Source: Petunia secreta (taxonomy: Eukaryota > Streptophyta > Magnoliopsida > Solanales > Solanaceae). From it: DNA of 64,000 nt. Every line of letters begins with the position of its first letter. Position 1 is the stretch's first letter. The translations under genes and the position numbers were made by a program. Where the stretch lies: the NCBI GenBank assembly GCA_029990175.1, contig JARKIP010000023.1:21285501-21349500 (forward strand), written 5' to 3'. The notes beneath the pieces are model-generated. The model had not been told where the DNA came from and searched no databases. It worked only from the letters and a program-made list of their open reading frames with translations. Shown here one piece after another: positions 35,517-48,730 of the stretch.

Positions 35517-37207
35517 AATTCCCCCACACTTGAACTTTTGCTCGTCCTCGAGAAAAAAGAAGATTTTTTTTTTTCAAAAGCTAATGACTTTTGTAGGATA
35601 TAAAATGTGTTCAAAAATAAATAACCTTCATTATGTTCAATGAAATTATCCTTTTTAAATTCACCAAATTCTTTACCTTGTTCTGAATTTTGGTTTGATC
35701 AACAAAAGTTTGCATTCTTCTCCCCTTGAGTTTTTCAGAATTGATTGTTTTATGACCACTTATTTAAGTATCATAGTCTTGTCCATAGGCTTGCTCCTCA
35801 TATTTATCTCCACTAATATAGATACAACATTGATTTTTAAAATCTTTTTAGGACTTTTCTTGGCTTGTAATATCAGGCTTCAGGCTGGTAGGTTATAAGG
35901 ATATATTTATAGTGACTTTTCTTCTTCCAGCTAGGAGCAAATATTTCTTTCTCAGTACTTCCATCCTTTCTAAGTATTTTCTATTTGTATTTCCTTTTCT
36001 TTGTACTATCATACACAATCACATATTCACAATAATTTTTTTTTTCATTTTTTTTTTCACAATATTTCTTTCCTTCCTTTTTTTTTTTTTTTATTTTTAT
36101 CCATCTCTTTCATAGCTGGAAAAAAAATGATAACTACGTCTATATGTGTACATAAGGGAATATACATAGAGACTTTTTTTTTTTTTTAGTAGAGAGAGTG
36201 TTTGAAAAAAAAAAATAGGATCAAGGCTCAAAGAAGGGTTGTAAGTGGTAAATTTTTACATTTGGATAGAGATAAAGAGGTTTGAATTGTGGATCGAAGA
36301 AGGCCTAATTTCCTTTTCTAAAAATCAATGTCATCCATTATTTCGCCTCGAAAAATATTTAGAGCAAGTTCTAGCCAAGTTTAATGATTCTACCTGTTTT
36401 TGTGATCATAACTTTTCTCAATTCCAATGATTTCCAGAGTTGAAGATACATTCTCTTGCTTTCACAAAATCAAAATTATCAACAAGAAAAATTATATGGT
36501 GAAGATAAAAAGAAATAATATTGAATACAATGCAAAGAGTTTATTTTGTTAATTAGTATACCTACAAAAAATCATAAAAATATTTTATAAAACATATATA
36601 AATCAGAACTATCCTTCCCCTCACTTGGATATTTCATTCTCCTGGATGAAAAATGCATTTTAGGACGAGTTAAACGGGAAGTAAAAGAAAGAGTTTTTTT
36701 TTTTTTAAATAATAAATAAAAAAATAAAAATACAATAATTAAAGTAGAAAATACTGCTTAATAAGTAAAATGTAAATATTTTTGGCTTTCAAATTTACAA
36801 TCACAGAAGAAAGCTTGAAAGAAACTGTGATCACACATATTCTATGTGTAATAGACTGACTAATTTAATACCTTAACAGTCATGGGGTCCTAGTTTAAAT
36901 ATAAACCAGAAAATTACCTGCGCCATCATTAGATTTGCACAATTAAACGGTTAACCAACCAGTAACTTAGGCATACCGATCACCATGGAGTTGCTCCTGT
37001 ATAGGTGACTCTGTTTTTGTAGAGGCCTTCATAAGATGTTCCGGTTGTACAATAATCTGGATATTAACCAGATCAATTGGTTAAGCATTTATTATCCAAA
37101 TCTATGTTGGACTTATGAGGCTCCATTGCTTCACCCTCAATGGCTACGGGTAAGGAACCATAGTTCTGAGTTTAACGTCGCCAGCTCGACGTAGTAACTG
37201 TCACTCA
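35517..37207 (-). other. 3' interior of the Athila-type element
   Basis: AT- and T-rich sequence between the integrase end and the 3' LTR. Athila elements often have an envelope-like frame here; I see none, only short broken frames and T-runs (for example near 36078-36091 and 36173-36187). Confidence 0.65.
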
Positions 37208-39776
37208 TCATGCTATCATGGTTACCGGAGGTTGTTTCTCAAAATGCCCTCCAAAGTACAATTTCAACCTATGACCATTTACCTTAAACTTGCTACCTCC
37301 ATGGATCTGTTGAATTTCAATTGCTCCATAAGGGGTAACATCTGTAACATTGTAAGGACCTGTCCACCTGGATTTCAGTTTTCCTGGAAATAGCCTAAGT
37401 CGGCTATTGTAAAGAAGCACTTGATCTCCAATTTTGAAACTTTTTTGTCGGATCAAGTTATCATGCCATTTTTTAGTTTTTTCTTTGTAAATCTTGACAT
37501 TTTCATAGGCTTCCAATCTCAGCTCTTCCAGTTCATTAATTTGAAAAAACCTATTTTTACCGGCAGAGTTCAGTTCAAAATTTAGTGCTTTTAATGCCCA
37601 ATAAGCTTTGTGTTCTAATTCTACTAGCAAATGACAAGCTTTTCCAAAGACTAATCTGTATGGGGATGTTCCAATTGGCGTTTTGAATGCCGTTCGGAAT
37701 GCCCATAGTGCATCATCTAATTTTAAGGCCCAATTTTTTCTTGAGATTCCAACCGTTTATTCAAGTATTCTTTTTAATTCGCGGTTTGAAACCTCAACTT
37801 GCCCTTGAGTTTGAGCGTGGTATGGTGTTCCTGTTTTGTGAGTCACACCATATTTTGTCAGTAAAGCAGAGAATTGTCTATTCATGAAATGAGTCCCTTG
37901 GTCACTAATGATGACTCGAGGTGTGCCAAATCTGATAAAAATATTTTTTTTGAGAAAATTACACACAGTTCGAGCATCATTCTTTCTTGTGGGAATGGCC
38001 TCAACCCATTTTGAAACATAATCTACAGCCACCAGGATATATTCAAAAGAATGAGATGAAGGAAAAGGTCCCATAAAATCTATGCCCCAAACATCAAATA
38101 TCTCTCATACCTGTATTGACTGCAGTGGCATTTCATCCCTCTTGGTAATGTTACCTGTTCTTTGACATCTGTCACATTGTGCAACGTAAGCACGTGCATC
38201 CTTAAAAAGTGTTGGCCAGTAGAATCCAGCTTCCAAAACTTTAAAGGCAGTTCGATTTGCAGCATAGTGTCCTCCAACTGCTCCATCATGGCAATGATAC
38301 AAAATCTTGCTCATTTCTTCCTCAGGTACACATCTTCTGATAATATTATCTGCACAAAGTCTAAACAAGTAGGGATCATTCCACATATAATATTTAGCTT
38401 CAGATATGAGTTTTTTCCTCTGCTGGTAAGAGAAATCTCGAGGTGTCCAATTTCCAACCAAGTAATTTACAATGTCTGCAAACCAGGGTGGTTGAGTCAC
38501 AATTGAGCTGACAGAAAGTATATGTTCATCAGGAAACTCTTCTTTTATTTCACACGACTCATGAGGAGGGGTCTCTAATCTAGACAAATGGTCGGCTACC
38601 TGATTCTCAGTTCCCTTTCTGTCTTTTATTTCAAGGTCAAACTCTTGGAGAAGTAAAATCCATCTTAACAATCTAGGTCGGGCATCTTTCTTTGCTAAGA
38701 GGTATTTTAAAGCTGCATGATCAGTAAAAACAGTGACCTTGGTTCCTATCAAATAGGAACGAAACTTATCGAAAGCAAATACTACTGCCAGTAGTTCTTT
38801 TTCCGTTGTGGCATAATTGAGCTGAGCCTCATTCAATGTCCTACTGGCATAGTAAATGGGACGAAAAATTTTATCTTTTCTTTGACCTAAAACAGCTCCA
38901 ACTGCTGTATCACTAGCATCTCACATGATCTCAAAAGGTTGGTTCCAGTCTGGGGATACAACTACAGGAGCAGTTGATAATTTCTCCTTAAGAGTGTCAA
39001 ATGCTTTTAAACAATCACCTGAAAAATCAAACTTAGTATCTTTCATCAAAAGGTTAGTCAGAGGTTTTGAAATTTTTGAAAAATCTTTTATAAACCTTCT
39101 GTAAAAACCTGCATGTCCAAGAAAGCTTCTAATGCCTTTAACAGTTGTAGGAGGGGGTAATCCTGCTATAAGATCAATTTTAGCCTTATCAACTTCTATC
39201 CCTTTAGCAGTGATTTTATGTCCTAAAACTATTCCCTCAGTAACCATAAAATGACATTTCTCCCAATTAAGAATCAGATTTGTTTCTTCACATCTTTTAA
39301 GAACTAAGGTCAAGTGGTAAAGACAATCCTCAAATGTTTTGCCAAACAGTGTGAAATCATCCATAAAAATCTCCAGAAAATTTTCAGTCATGTCTGAGAA
39401 AATTGCGGACATGCAACGCTGAAATGTTGCAGGTGCATTGCATAAACCAAATGGCATTCTCCTATATGCATAGGCTCCATGAGGACATGTGAAAGTTGTT
39501 TTATCCTGATCTTCTGGTGCAATTGGCATCTGGTTATACCCTGAATATCCATCAAGAAAACAGTAAAAACCATATCCTGCTACTCTTTCTAACATTTGAT
39601 CAATAAATGGTAAAGGAAAATGGTCTTTTCTTGTGGCATCATTGAGACGTCTGTAATCAATACAGTCCCTCCATCCTGTAACTGTTCTGGTAGGTATGAG
39701 TTCATTGTTTTCATTTTTAACAACTGTCATACCTCCTTTCTTTGGTACCACCTGAACAGGACTTACCCAAGGACTG
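37208..39776 (-). pseudogene. Athila-type Pol: reverse transcriptase, RNase H, integrase, broken
   Basis: Read on the - strand, reverse transcriptase shows DCIDYRRLNDAT, LDGYSGYNQ, MPFGLCNAPATFQR and the active site FMDDFTLFG. RNase H shows NYATTEKELLAVVFA and TDHAALKYLL. Integrase shows the zinc finger ending CDRCQRTG, the core DFMGPFPSS, SDQGTHF and the conserved glutamate region, and a C-terminal part with LYNSRLRLFPGKLKSRW. Breaks are a + 1 shift in a C-run near 39785-39789 at the junction with gag-protease, and stops at 38921-38923, 38105-38107 and 37757-37759. In an active element this makes and inserts the DNA copy; this copy cannot make it in full. Confidence 0.92.
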
Positions 39777-42575
39777 TCAGAAATGGGGGTAAATGATACC
39801 TGCAGCCAAAATTTTAATTATTTCATTTTTAACAACTTCCTGCATTGCTGGATTCAATCTCCTTTGGGGTTGGACTATTGGCTTATAGCTATCCTGCATG
39901 AGGATTCTATGTGTGCAAATAGCTGGACTAATGCCTTTGATGTCTGCTATAGTCCACCCTAGAGCTCCTTTATGTGCTCTCAGTACTTCAATCAACTTAT
40001 GTTCCTGTTCTGCAGTCAGAGAAGATGAAATTATTACTGGAAATAATTTGGGCTCAAGATAAACATATTTTAAATGAGAGGGGAGAGTTTTAAGTTCAAA
40101 TTTTGTTTGAACTTCTTTTGACTGTGTCTCTTCCTCTTCTTCAAAATCATTTTCCAATATTTCAGCTTCACTTCTCATTGTGGCATCATCATCGTGTGTT
40201 GTGCCAGATTTAGCCAAGCATCTTTCCATTGAGTCTGAAATTAATTGGTCATCTTTGAATTCATCTGCAAGATCACTAATCATGTCAATTGAAAAACAAG
40301 AAGTTGATGTCTCATCTCCTGAAAATTTTTGAATCTTGTGCATATCAAAAATGACTCTTTCTTCATCAACTCTCAAAATTAGTTGTCCTTGATGGACATC
40401 TATGATTGCTCTACCTGTAGCAAGAAAAGGTCTACCTAAAATTATTGGTTCATCAGGACACTCTTCCATTTCAAGTACAATAAAATCAACAGGGAAAACA
40501 AACTTATCTACTCTCACAAGTACATTTTCAATAATTCCCTTAGGTCTCTTAGTACTTTGGTCTGCAAACTGAAGAGAAACAACTGTGTTTTTCATCTCAC
40601 CAAGATCCAATTTTCTATAAATAGAAAATGGCATCAAATTTATTGAAGCTCCAGAATCACAAAGTGCTTTTTCAAAATATACTCCTCCCAAAGTACATGG
40701 AATCGTAAAACTTCCCGGATCACCGAGTTTTTGTGGTAGCTTATTTTGAAGTATAGCACTGCATTTTTCAGTAAGCATTACCACAGAAACTTCTTCCAAT
40801 TTCCTTTTGCTTGACAAAATTTCTTTCAAAAATTTAGCATATGAAGGCATTTGCAATAAAGCATCAGTGAATGGAATATTAATGTGAATCTGTTTTAAAA
40901 TTTCCAAAAACTTTGCAAATTGACTATCAAGCTTTTCTCTTTTCATCTTTTGTGGAAAAGGGATCGTCACAGGGAGAGGAGTTATTTTTTTAAAATTCTT
41001 TTCTTTCTCTTCAGAGGATGTTTCAACATTCTTACCCTTGTTGACTTGTTGTTCTAACAAGTTCTTTTCCTTCCTGTCTGCATAAGGTTCATCAAGATTC
41101 TTACCTGACCGTAAAGCAATGGCCTTAAGGTGTTCTTTTGGATTTTTCTCTGTATTGCTTGGTAAGGGACCTTGAATTTTTTCAGACACAAGAGTTGCTA
41201 GTTGGCTTACCTGAATTTCCAAATTTTTTAGGGCAGAATTTTGGCTTTCTATTTTCTCGTCAGTGGCCTTAATGTACTTGTACAAAAGGTCATCAAGACT
41301 TGGATGGGCTTGTTGAGGCCTTTGCTGATATGGAACTGTCTGCTGATATGGCCTGAAATTTGATTGCCCGCGATTTTGATTCTGGTAACCTGGTGGGCTA
41401 TGTACCTGTTGCTTCTGGAAGCTTTGAGAGTTCTCAGCACCATTTGGATTGCTCCACTAGAATCCTGGATGTTTCTGTGCCATTGGACTTCCAAAAGGGT
41501 ACGGCTTGTACCCAATGGAATTGACTTGTTCATCATTCTGAATGGTTGCTTGGCACTCATGATTTTGATGGTTTCCTCCGCACATGTCACAAGCCTCAGA
41601 CTGGCTTGGTTGTTGTGTATTCACCTGATAAGATTCAAACTTTTGTGCCAAAGAAGCAATCTGTTGTGTTAGTGTATTTAAAGCATCTGCCTGATTTACC
41701 GTAGCGGCTTTTTTGATAATTATACGATCAGATGGCCATTGAATGGCATTCTCAGAAATCTCATTTAACAATTGCAATGCTTCAACTGTGGTTTTACCCA
41801 TTATGGAACCTCCTGCAGCTGCATCTATCACATTTCTAGAAGATGGTTTTAGCCCGTGATAGAAAATGTACAACTGCATATGTTCAGGAATGTCATGGTG
41901 TGGACATTTTCTTAGCATTGATTTTAATCTTTCCCATGCTTGATAAACTGACTCAGTGTCAGTCTGCAAGAAATTAGATATATCTTGTCTTAACTTTGTT
42001 GTTTTAGCAGGGGAAAAATATTTGTTTAAAAACTTCTGAGTCATTTGATCCCATGTGGTAATAGACCCTTGAGGTAAACTTCGCAACCAAGTCTTGGCAT
42101 CACCTTTTAAAGAAAAAGGAAATAGCCTTAACTTGATTGCTTCAGCAGGTACTCCATTATATTTAGCAGTTTCAACCAGTTCCAAGAAATCAATTAAATG
42201 ACTATGTGGATCTTCACTTGGATCACCAGTGAAAGTACAAGATTGCTGGATTGTTTGAATCAGGCCGGTCCTGATTTCAAAGTTGTTTGCTGCCACTGGT
42301 GGTTTCCTGACACTAGATTCACAATTGAAGCGGTCTGGTCTAGCATAATCCCGTAGGATTCTATTTGCTGGTCTTGGTGCTACTTCATCAAACTGCTCCT
42401 CTAGGTGGGCTGGTGGTGCGACTCCCAATGGATCAACACCATCTCCAAGTTGGTGCTCCATTTGATCACAAGTTACACTTTGAGAAGATGATGATTGTCC
42501 TTTCCTGCGCAACCGCAAAGATTTTTCAATTTCAGGATCGTAATTGACCAACTCTTTATTAGAAGAGCGGGTCAT
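39777..42575 (-). pseudogene. Athila-type Gag-protease with one internal stop
   Basis: The frame starts MTRSSNKELVNYD at 42575. It carries the Athila-like capsid region (LKGDAKTWLRSLP, FLNKYFSPAKTTKLR, GLKPSSRNVIDAAAGGS), a possible single CxxC..HxxxC knuckle (CDMCGGNHQNHEC), and after a TAG at 41457-41459 continues in the same frame to the aspartic protease (LCDSGASINLMP at about 40640, IILGRPFLATG). An acidic linker leads toward reverse transcriptase. Gag builds the particle and the protease processes the polyprotein. Apart from the one stop the 2.8-kb frame is open. Confidence 0.92.
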
Positions 42576-43595
42576 AAACTACTTGAAACCTTTAAAAAAA
42601 AAAATCAAAATCAAATCTAGGTCCTAAATAGTTGTAATCATAACACTACAAGAAAATACAAAAAGAGAAATACTAGTAGTAGAAAATTATAAAAAGAACA
42701 GTAGATATATTATGAGAAAATAACGGTGAAAAAAAAATATAAAAAGAACTTGTCAATGAAAGATAAGAGAATAATAGGTGCTAATTTTTAAAATAGATAA
42801 GATCGGTGATAACTATAGTAAAAATAGCAGTAGTAATTAGTGATAATAATAGTAGGTAGTGATATATACTTAACAATGAAAGAAAGAAAATAAAAAAAAA
42901 ACTGTATGATATTAGGTAAACATAATATATTAAAGGATAATAAACATTAATACTAAAAACAATTACTGATTCTCTTTTTTTTCTTTTTAAATAAGGATAA
43001 CAATAATAAGAAAAATAATAACACTAATACTGATAATAACGACTATTATGAAAAATACGAGAATGACCATAACAGTGAGCAATATAAATAATGAAAATTA
43101 ACTTATACTAGTATAATATAGATAAAAGTAGTGGCTATATAAAAAAAAATAAAGAAAGAAAAAGAAGTAATAATACGTAATAGATAGTATATTAATATAA
43201 TAGAAATAGAAGTAGTACTACTTATAGCAATGTAAAAGAAACTCAATGATGAGATTGATAATAGTATATACTAATAACAGTAATGGTTTAGTAAGAAAAA
43301 AAAAGTTAAATAGAAGCAGCCGAAAGGGAAAAGAAAAAGGAACTAAGAAAACTAATACTAATAAGCACTAGCAGATAGTTAACTAAGAAAATAATAGAAA
43401 ATAATGATGAAATATGCTATAGAAGTACTGGACGAGAAAATAATGACGACACGGTATCTTACAGTACTTAGTTAAGAACGAGAAAAAGTAACATAATATA
43501 AAACAATAGTAATAACAGTATCCAGTAGCAATATTATAATATTATATTATATTATATATAGTAGTAAACAGCAGTAGTAAAGACTGTAAAGAAAT

Positions 43596-43640
<45 letters not shown>

Positions 43641-43832
43641 GAAAAAAAATGTTAGAAACAAAAAAGAAAAAAAATATGTTAGAAGCATAATGGAAAATGT
43701 TAGAAGCAATAGTTAGTACGGTTAGTAATAGGTAGTTATAGTAGTTCTTAGTAGATTATGTTAATAATTAGTAATATTAATAAGTCCTCAAATTAGTAAC
43801 CAAATATTTAGTCCGAAGTAGATGTATGCCAA
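42576..43832 (-). other. 5' untranslated interior of the Athila-type element
   Basis: 1.26 kb of strongly AT-rich sequence between the primer-binding site and gag, full of TAATA/TAGTA words and including a (TAA)n microsatellite at 43597-43638. No coding frames. Confidence 0.7.
43597..43638. repeat. (TAA)n microsatellite
   Basis: About 13 units of TAA/AAT in a row within the Athila leader. Confidence 0.9.
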
Positions 43833-46007
43833 TCCCCGGCAACGGCGCCAAAAATTTGACGAGTCCAAAGTGTATAGGGTATTCCTGCTCGTGCTTGTCA
43901 AATTATAGTATAGTTTAAGATATCGTCCCACAGATATTGGATATTCTATGCTACAGACTTGGAATATATTGTTTACTATTTGAGAGAATCAAGCTGATGA
44001 AAGTTGAGATTTTTAAGTTTAATTTACTTTAACTAAACAAGACAATTTTCGAAAGATATCAAATTTTAAAAGAGCTGGGAATCATTGAATTCACTTGATA
44101 ATATTTATAATAAAATCTCAATTTTGTAACACGTATTTCTCTAAAGAATAATTGCTTATTGCTAATTCAATTATGTTTTGCTCACGAAGAAATAATCAAT
44201 TAATAAAACACTCCGTGAGGTTATGTAAAATCAATTGAGTTAAAACTAGTGACGATTAAACCGAAATAATTTTCTTGCTTGAATTGTGCTAAAAAGTAGT
44301 AAAAACTTCGTGAGAATATTTTCACCAAAAATCAATAATCTTTCTTACAACAATTCCTCCGTGAGAATTAAAATTGAGGTAATCAAGATTACGGGTTTGG
44401 AATGATAAATTACTAAAAATTACTTTCACACTATTATTTTATTCATCGGTTATTTATATATTAATTTTGCTCCGTGAGAATTACAAAATTAATATATCAA
44501 TAACTTAGACATAAAATACATAGATGTGATAATACTTGTTAAGTAAAAAATATCATTCTAGCACAATATGAAATCAAATTGAAAGTTTCTGAAACGACCT
44601 CGGTCAGTCGTTTCAGAAGTTAGGACTCTGATTGGCGTGCCGATAATTTTAAAATATTCATAATGTCCATTAGGACATGTCTGTAAAATTTGAGCTAAAT
44701 TAGACCTCGTTTGGTAGGCATCGGAAGAATGTTTCAGTTTTTATTGGCAATTAATATTAAAAGGAGATTTTCGAGCTCGGTTTTTGCCGAATGAGCTCCG
44801 ATTCGAAATCCGAAAGCGTCGTTGGGTTCGTATGATTATTTATGACTTTTGTGAACTTTCGAAAGTGAATTTCGATGTTGTTCGGCTAGTTTCCGCTAAA
44901 ATGCCGAAAGTTAAATAATTTGACTTCTTTTCATTTAAATTCGCATCTTGAGTTTCGGGAGTCCAATTTGAGATCCGCCTTCGCGAGTATGTTACATATA
45001 TTTTGTACAACTTGTATGCAAAAGTTGGAATTATTTTGAATATCGTAGGGTACTATTTTAATTTTCGTTAAGAAAAGAAAATATAAAAAAAAAAAAAAAA
45101 AAAAAAGGAGAAAAAGGACAAAATAGACTAAAGATCAAAGAATGGCGGTGGGGTGGCATACATATATGCTACTTAGCATATCAAGTACGAAAGCAGTAAC
45201 AAACAATTCAGAAACAGAGGAAAGGAAATAACGCAGTGGAAAAAAATGCCAGAAAATGAGAAAAGGGGCCGGAGAAATATAGTATTTTCATCCCAGAACA
45301 TTAAGGTAATGATCTTAATGCATTATTTGAGTTTATTACGTGTGTCTGAATATGTTTTAACGGTAAAACTTGGAATATTATACATCGTTTTAATAAGTTC
45401 AATTAATAGTTTAAAGGGTCAAATGGACCCTGATAATGAAATTGATTATATATTCGTACTCAGGGAGTTATGGGCAACATATAAATGTAATTTATTTGGG
45501 GTTTGGTTATGTGGCCTTAAACCCTGTACATAGGCCTGGCCTGCGTATTGCGTATGCGAATAGGGTATCAGGTTCCTACCTGGATTACCCTGAGATGTGA
45601 GGAATGAAGCCTTTAGCCTAATTTGATATATTTTTCTGCTTATTGGCCACAGTGGGATCGTTTGGCAATGAATTCAAAAATAACGCGGTTGTTGGTCGCA
45701 ATGCTAACTTTTGAGAGAGGTAAGTGTTTATATCCATTTCTTTGGAAGCACCTGGCCTCGTGGATTTTCTACCACGTATTCCTTACGTGTGTAGCTGCCG
45801 ATAGGCGTACTCATTACGCCTTAGCTTTGGATTTATATTATATATTATATGTTATGTCCTATTGTTGGTATTGTATTGAGGATTTGAGCATTGTACCCTG
45901 GCTGCGAGTTGGCATCTACTTCCCGGTTGTCGATGAGAGTCCCGCGCCGGTGAAGGGTTATTGCATCACATTGCATTCATATGCATTACATTGCATATCA
46001 TATTGAG

Positions 46008-46275
46008 GGCAGGAGTATTCCGCCCCAGGAGCAGGAGGATTCCGCTCCATTGTATCATATTGAGGGCAGGAGTATTCCGCCCCAGGAGCAGGAGTATTCC
46101 GCTCCATTATATTATATCGGGTGCAGGAGTATTCCGCCCCAAGAGAGTGCAGGAGTATTCCGCCTCTGGTTTATATTATATCGGGTGCAGGAGTATTCCG
46201 CCCCAGGAGCAGGAGTATTCCGCTCCAGTTGGTTATCAGATTGGATTCCCCTCGAATGCAGGAGTATTCCGCTTC
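46008..46275. repeat. CAGGAGTATTCCGC tandem block in the LTR
   Basis: At least nine copies of GCAGGAGTATTCCGCC/GCTCC-type words spaced irregularly, some in pairs with a longer period (ATATTATATCGGGTGCAGG). The same block is at about 52861-53128 in the other LTR. Confidence 0.88.
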
Positions 46276-46431
46276 GAGATGGGACGACGGGCACATGTGA
46301 CCCTTTGCATCATTTCATTTCATCTCATTTCATACCATTGTGTAGACTTGTGGTACATAACTACTGTTCTGCTTATATGTGCATTGCTTATTTGTCTATA
46401 TATTTCTGGCTCGTATTCTGGGTTGCGGGGA

Positions 46432-46630
46432 TCGAGTTGTGCGCCGCAACGGTATAAATATATGGACCGGGTTGCACGTCGCAGCGGTATAAATATATGG
46501 ACCGGGTTGCACGTCGCAGCAGTATAATTTATGGACCGGGTTGCACGCCGCAACAGGATGAATATATGGATCGGGTTGCACGCCGCAACAGGATGAATAT
46601 ATAGATCAGGTTGCACGCCGCAACAGGATG
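46432..46630. repeat. GGGTTGCACGCCGCAAC tandem block in the LTR
   Basis: About six units of roughly 36 bp, each with GGTTGCACGYCGCARC followed by AT-rich sequence. GTTGCACGCCGCAAC is close to a palindrome, so each unit could form a small hairpin. Repeated at about 53285-53483. Confidence 0.88.
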
Positions 46631-47305
46631 TATTTCTGATTGTTGATGTGTTCGGGATACCTATATGTTCTGGCTGTATTACGTTCCTGGTTATTGAATA
46701 GTTTGCGATTCCATACGTGTTTCTAATTATTATCTGGCTCTGCCTTTTCATAATTTAAATAAGAGAAATATGGTTTATTTGTTTCTTTTCTCCCTGGCTA
46801 GCTATCCTATTCTTTGAGGTGGCTAGTCTGCCCCACTTATTGAGTCCTTTTGACTCACCCTTGTTTGTTGTTTGTTTCTTGTCTATCTATTTCGTTTCGG
46901 CAGGTTCGCTCCAGGATTGAGTTCGCCGCGTTGTTCAGGAGCGAAGACGACTTCAGCTGTCAGGGTGAGCCAGATTTATTCCGGATGGCCACCAGTTTAT
47001 TGTTCATTATTTCAGTTGCATTTTGCTCCCTTCAGGAGGTATCTGTCTTCTTCTGTATTCTCAGATGTCCAGTCTGGATAGCCCTAAACCTCGTATGTTG
47101 GGTAGTCAGCTGTAATTTCTTTTGTACAGCTTAGAGGTATCAGTATGTTTGTTTTCTTTTTCTATGTTTTGTCCTCATTTATGAATTATTATAATCATTT
47201 TCCTAATTTATTTGGTAAGGGTTCGCCCGACGGGTCTGGGGGAGGATGTCGGGTGCCCGCACGGCCTAACCGAATTCCGGGTCGTGTCAGTTGGTATCAG
47301 AGCCA

Positions 47306-48239
47306 TGTTTAGAGTCTATCCAGACTAAGACAGTGTCTAGTAGAGTCTCGCTGATGGGTATGTTGACGTCCGTACTTATCTACGAGGGGCTATGATGGCA
47401 TTTAGGAAGTTTCACTTCCTTCTTTTCTGATCGTGCATCAGTCTATTATACAAAAATATTTTTGTTAATTCCTTCGTGGTAACCCTCGTGTGATAAATCA
47501 GCAAATGGTATGAGTTAAGGACGAAGCAGTCTAGCCTGGGGCTAGCACTGACGAAGCCCCGAGAGTTTTCATCGTGCTGACGGTCTAGTCACGGAGGTCC
47601 CAGCTGTACGAGCTCGCGATGGGCAAGGGAGCAGGGCCTTGTAGCTCCCTTGGCTCTCTACGATGCTTTATGAGAATCTTGGCGATGCAGATACCGCTAG
47701 AACCTATTATTCGTTAGGCAGCATATCAGGTTGCCGCAAATGGAGACGTTCGATCTTAGGGAGCTCCTATTCCAGTTCTTAATGTTGCCGCAATAAAGTA
47801 TGTTTCGGAGGCAGCATGTGTTGTGCCTCTAATTGTTCTGGCTGGTTAGTTAGCCGAGGTATCAGTTCGGTCCGAGTGCCTAAAGAGGTTGCATTATTTT
47901 ACACGGTTGAACCTTCCGATATTCTTAAGCAATGCATCAGATAAACCTCGTGATTTTTTTTAAAAATAAAATAATGCCAGCGTATCCTTCAGGCTTTTGA
48001 TTATATCAAGCGGTATGGTGTTGATTATTCTTCTTTCCAGTTTCAGGGGTCCAGCCTTGAATTGGTGGGCCTCTCTTTTATTAGCTAACGTGGTTCGATT
48101 TTTCTTCTAGGTTCGTGGAAAAAGTTCCTTTCGAGTAGCTAACAAGATGAAAAATGTTGTCAGTTCAAGTGGATTGGACAGGGTAGCCTGTCGGTTAGCC
48201 TGTTGGTGTTTCATAATATGAGATTGAATTCTATAGAAT
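47306..48239 (+). other. Interior of the 9.55-kb element, no gene recognised
   Basis: Sequence after the primer-binding site with scattered stops in all frames. It may be decayed 5' leader and early gag, but nothing here is specific. Confidence 0.5.
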
Positions 48240-48730
48240 GGCCGAATATGCATTTGAACTAGTTCATGAGCCTTTCGAGAGATTCAAAGATTTATTGATG
48301 ACCTTTCTTTTTCCTTGAGATCCCAGATGGCTCGAGAGATTGAGGTCGGGATTTCATTTGATATTGTTGTTGATATTGCTCGAAGGCTCGAGGCATACCG
48401 TAAGTTAGAGCGGGAGAGCAAGAAATCTCGTGGCCCTGGTGGGCAACCATGGTACCTCATTTGGAGGTAAGTGTTCTGATTATTTTTTTGAAGTCACCTT
48501 CCAGGTTAACTCAGCTTGTAGAGCGTGATTCTCAAAGTGTGCAAGTAGTTCATCAAGATTAGACCCAGTTTTCTCTTTATAGCTATCGACAATCTTTCCA
48601 GCTACCATTTTCAGGGAAAAGGGTGTTATCACTGTCATGAGTCTGATTATCCTTTGAGGAGTTTTTCCTTACTCCAGCAAGTAGACAATCGTCCTTCTTC
48701 TTTCCCTCAGGCACCTGCACAGTCGCAGGA
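48240..48730 (+). pseudogene. Decayed gag remnant in the 9.55-kb element
   Basis: A stretch translating to EIGISFDIVVDIARRLE-like helical sequence with RKLERE following, then a CYHCHESDYPLR zinc-knuckle-like end and a proline/glutamine-rich tail, which is the order in chromovirus-type gypsy Gag. Frameshifts and stops interrupt it and the last zinc-binding residues are lost. Identification is from pattern only. Confidence 0.5.

Larger units (their letters stand above)
44590..47289 (+). repeat. 5' LTR of the 9.55-kb element
   Basis: 2700 bp. It opens with a 9-bp stem (TGAAACGAC...GTCGTTTCA), has a 22-base A run at about 45085-45106 and two internal tandem-repeat blocks. Open frames of up to 188 codons in this LTR are repeated identically in the 3' LTR and resemble no protein. 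Confidence 0.93.

Noticed and set aside
45961..46527. A 188-codon open frame (and a 158-codon one overlapping it), each present twice in the window
   Set aside because: Both lie in the 2.7-kb LTRs, over tandem repeats, and recur only because the LTRs are duplicated. No protein family resemblance.
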